41,214 bases of DNA from Bacteroidota bacterium (GTDB lineage: Bacteria > Bacteroidota > Bacteroidia > Flavobacteriales > Weeksellaceae). Under the pieces are notes generated by a model. The model was not told where the DNA came from. It made no database searches and was given only the letters and a program-made list of their open reading frames with translations. The first letter of the stretch is position 1; the number at the start of each line of letters is the position of its first letter. This document shows positions 40,517 to 41,214 of this stretch, one piece after another. The translations under genes were made by a program, and so were the position numbers. The stretch covers positions 1-41,214 of the forward strand of contig JAEYOX010000044.1 in assembly GCA_023411265.1 (NCBI GenBank). The letters run 5' to 3'.

Positions 40517-40579
40517 TCTCAATGCCCGCCTCTCGTCTCTTGATTCTTGACTCGCGGCTCTTGACTCTAGACTCTAGTC
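40517..40579 (-). repeat. degenerate 7-bp tandem repeat, nine units, at rpsR 3' end
   Basis: On the minus strand nine consecutive heptamers of the form RTCAAGA start at the last base of the rpsR stop codon and run downstream. Eight units keep a purine-rich ending (mostly AGA), two are exactly GTCAAGA and one ATCAAGA. The unit at 40524-40530 is the most diverged. No open frame of interest. The remaining spacer up to rplI has a short T-rich stretch only. Confidence 0.7.
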
Positions 40580-40881
40580 TATTTCAGCATATCTGCCACA
40601 TACGGCATCAGTGCGAGGTGTCTTGCTCTTTTGATAGCTGCTGACACTTTTCTTTGGTATTTCAAAGAAGTTCCAGTATATCTTCTTGGAAGAATTTTCC
40701 CCTGCTCGTTTACGAACTGAAGAAGGAAATCAGCATCTTTATAATCTACATGTTTGATTCCGTATTTTTTGAATCTGCAGTATTTCTTTTCAGATTTAGT
40801 ATTGATGTCCAGCGGAGTAAGGAATTTTACTTCAGATTCTCCTCCGGCTGAGGCTTGTTTTGCCATTTCATCTATTGCCAT
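40579..40881 (-). CDS. rpsR: 30S ribosomal protein S18
   Basis: 100 residues. The conserved core is FLTPLDINTKSEKKYCRFKKYGIKHVDYKDADFLLQFVNEQGKILPRRYTGTSLKYQRKVSAAIKRARHLALMPYV. An N-terminal extension (MAIDEMAKQASAGGESEV) is longer than in E. coli S18 (75 residues) but usual in flavobacteria. S18 pairs with S6 on the 30S platform; rpsF lies 25 nt upstream. The stop codon abuts the heptamer repeat. Confidence 0.97.
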   Translation of the reverse strand: MAIDEMAKQASAGGESEVKFLTPLDINTKSEKKYCRFKKYGIKHVDYKDADFLLQFVNEQGKILPRRYTGTSLKYQRKVSAAIKRARHLALMPYVADMLK

Positions 40882-40906
40882 TGTATTATTTTTTTAGGAT
40901 TAAAGA

Positions 40907-41214
40907 TTAAGCTTTTGCAGTTTTGTTTTTGGTTCTGCGGGTTACAGCATATTCTACTGCGTGTTTGTCGAGTTTTGTAGTCAGGTAACGGATTACTCTT
41001 TCGTCGCGCTTGTACGCAAGTTCCAGATCTGCCACTACGGTACCTTCACCTTTGAACTCGATCAGAGTGTAAAATCCGTTCTTTTTCAGTTGAATAGGAT
41101 AAGCCAGTTTCTTCAGTCCCCAATTTTCTTTGGCAACGATTTCGCAACCTTTTTCTTTTAAAAGGTCTTCAAATTTTTTCACTGCTTCCTCCACCTGTGC
41201 GTCAGATAGAACGG
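40907..41214 (-). CDS. rpsF: 30S ribosomal protein S6, 5' end beyond window
   Basis: The frame is open to the window edge. Reading in from the edge gives VLSDAQVEEAVKKFEDLL, which is the normal S6 segment about 12-15 residues after the start, so the true ATG lies outside and the first in-frame GTG (41194) is internal. Downstream: KENWGLKKLAYPIQLKKNGFYTLIEFKGEGTVVADLELAYKRDERVIRYLTTKLDKHAVEY. S6 binds S18 in the 30S platform. First gene of rpsF-rpsR-rplI. Confidence 0.95.
   Translation of the reverse strand, partial: VLSDAQVEEAVKKFEDLLKEKGCEIVAKENWGLKKLAYPIQLKKNGFYTLIEFKGEGTVVADLELAYKRDERVIRYLTTKLDKHAVEYAVTRRTKNKTAKA

Noticed and set aside
40517..40579. CRISPR array
   Set aside because: The repeat unit is 7 bp with no spacers and no cas genes nearby.

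Overview
The window looks like a chromosomal segment of a Weeksellaceae flavobacterium (Chryseobacterium, Kaistella or Epilithonimonas type). This rests on five signs: AT-rich spacers, almost no Shine-Dalgarno sequences, recurrent Bacteroidota promoters of the form TTG-N17-20-TAnnTTTG, a type IX secretion C-terminal sorting domain, and protein families typical of the group (DUF4920, TlpA-like redoxins, M13 lipoproteins). No prophage, insertion sequence, integrase or CRISPR array was seen. Most of the window is ordinary chromosome.

Layout. 0-4.6 kb (+): 3' part of a thiolase, a UMF1-type MFS transporter and typA. 4.7-4.9 kb: tRNA-Leu(CAG) on the minus strand, flanked by two related hairpins. 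5.0-7.4 kb (+): an ECF-like sigma factor, lipA and a dienelactone-hydrolase-like lipoprotein. 7.5-8.4 kb (-): a SpoIIAA-like/PNPOx-like stress pair. 8.5-16.9 kb (+): cinA, an M13 metallopeptidase, a three-gene operon (ABC ATPase, ABC permease fused to a TlpA-like thioredoxin, alpha/beta hydrolase) and a TerC protein. 17-24.4 kb (-): a homogentisate (tyrosine/phenylalanine) catabolic cluster of hmgA, a CoA-transferase, hppD, a small exported protein, fah and a flavin reductase-like gene, headed by an XRE regulator. A candidate small RNA lies on the opposite strand inside it. 24.5-29.7 kb: a second TerC protein, an M14 carboxypeptidase, a DUF4920 protein, an APC permease and an NlpC/P60 lipoprotein. 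29.8-34.6 kb (+): dapD followed by four tightly packed glycan genes. 34.6-41.2 kb (-): a T9SS-exported M28 peptidase, thrS-infC-rpmI-rplT, a small orphan ORF, and rpsF-rpsR-rplI running off the end.

How the genes fit together. HppD, HmgA and Fah convert 4-hydroxyphenylpyruvate to fumarate plus acetoacetate. The CoA-transferase in the same cluster could activate acetoacetate, and a thiolase such as the one at the left end could cleave acetoacetyl-CoA; that link is inferred. The thrS-infC-rpmI-rplT and rpsF-rpsR-rplI groups are translation operons.

Best candidates for new biology: (1) the ABC-2 permease/periplasmic thioredoxin fusion with its ATPase and hydrolase partners; (2) a promoter-terminator unit predicting a roughly 60-nt RNA between hppD and the CoA-transferase gene; (3) infC, whose only plausible start codon is ATA; (4) a 7-bp-periodic degenerate tandem repeat beginning at the rpsR stop codon.
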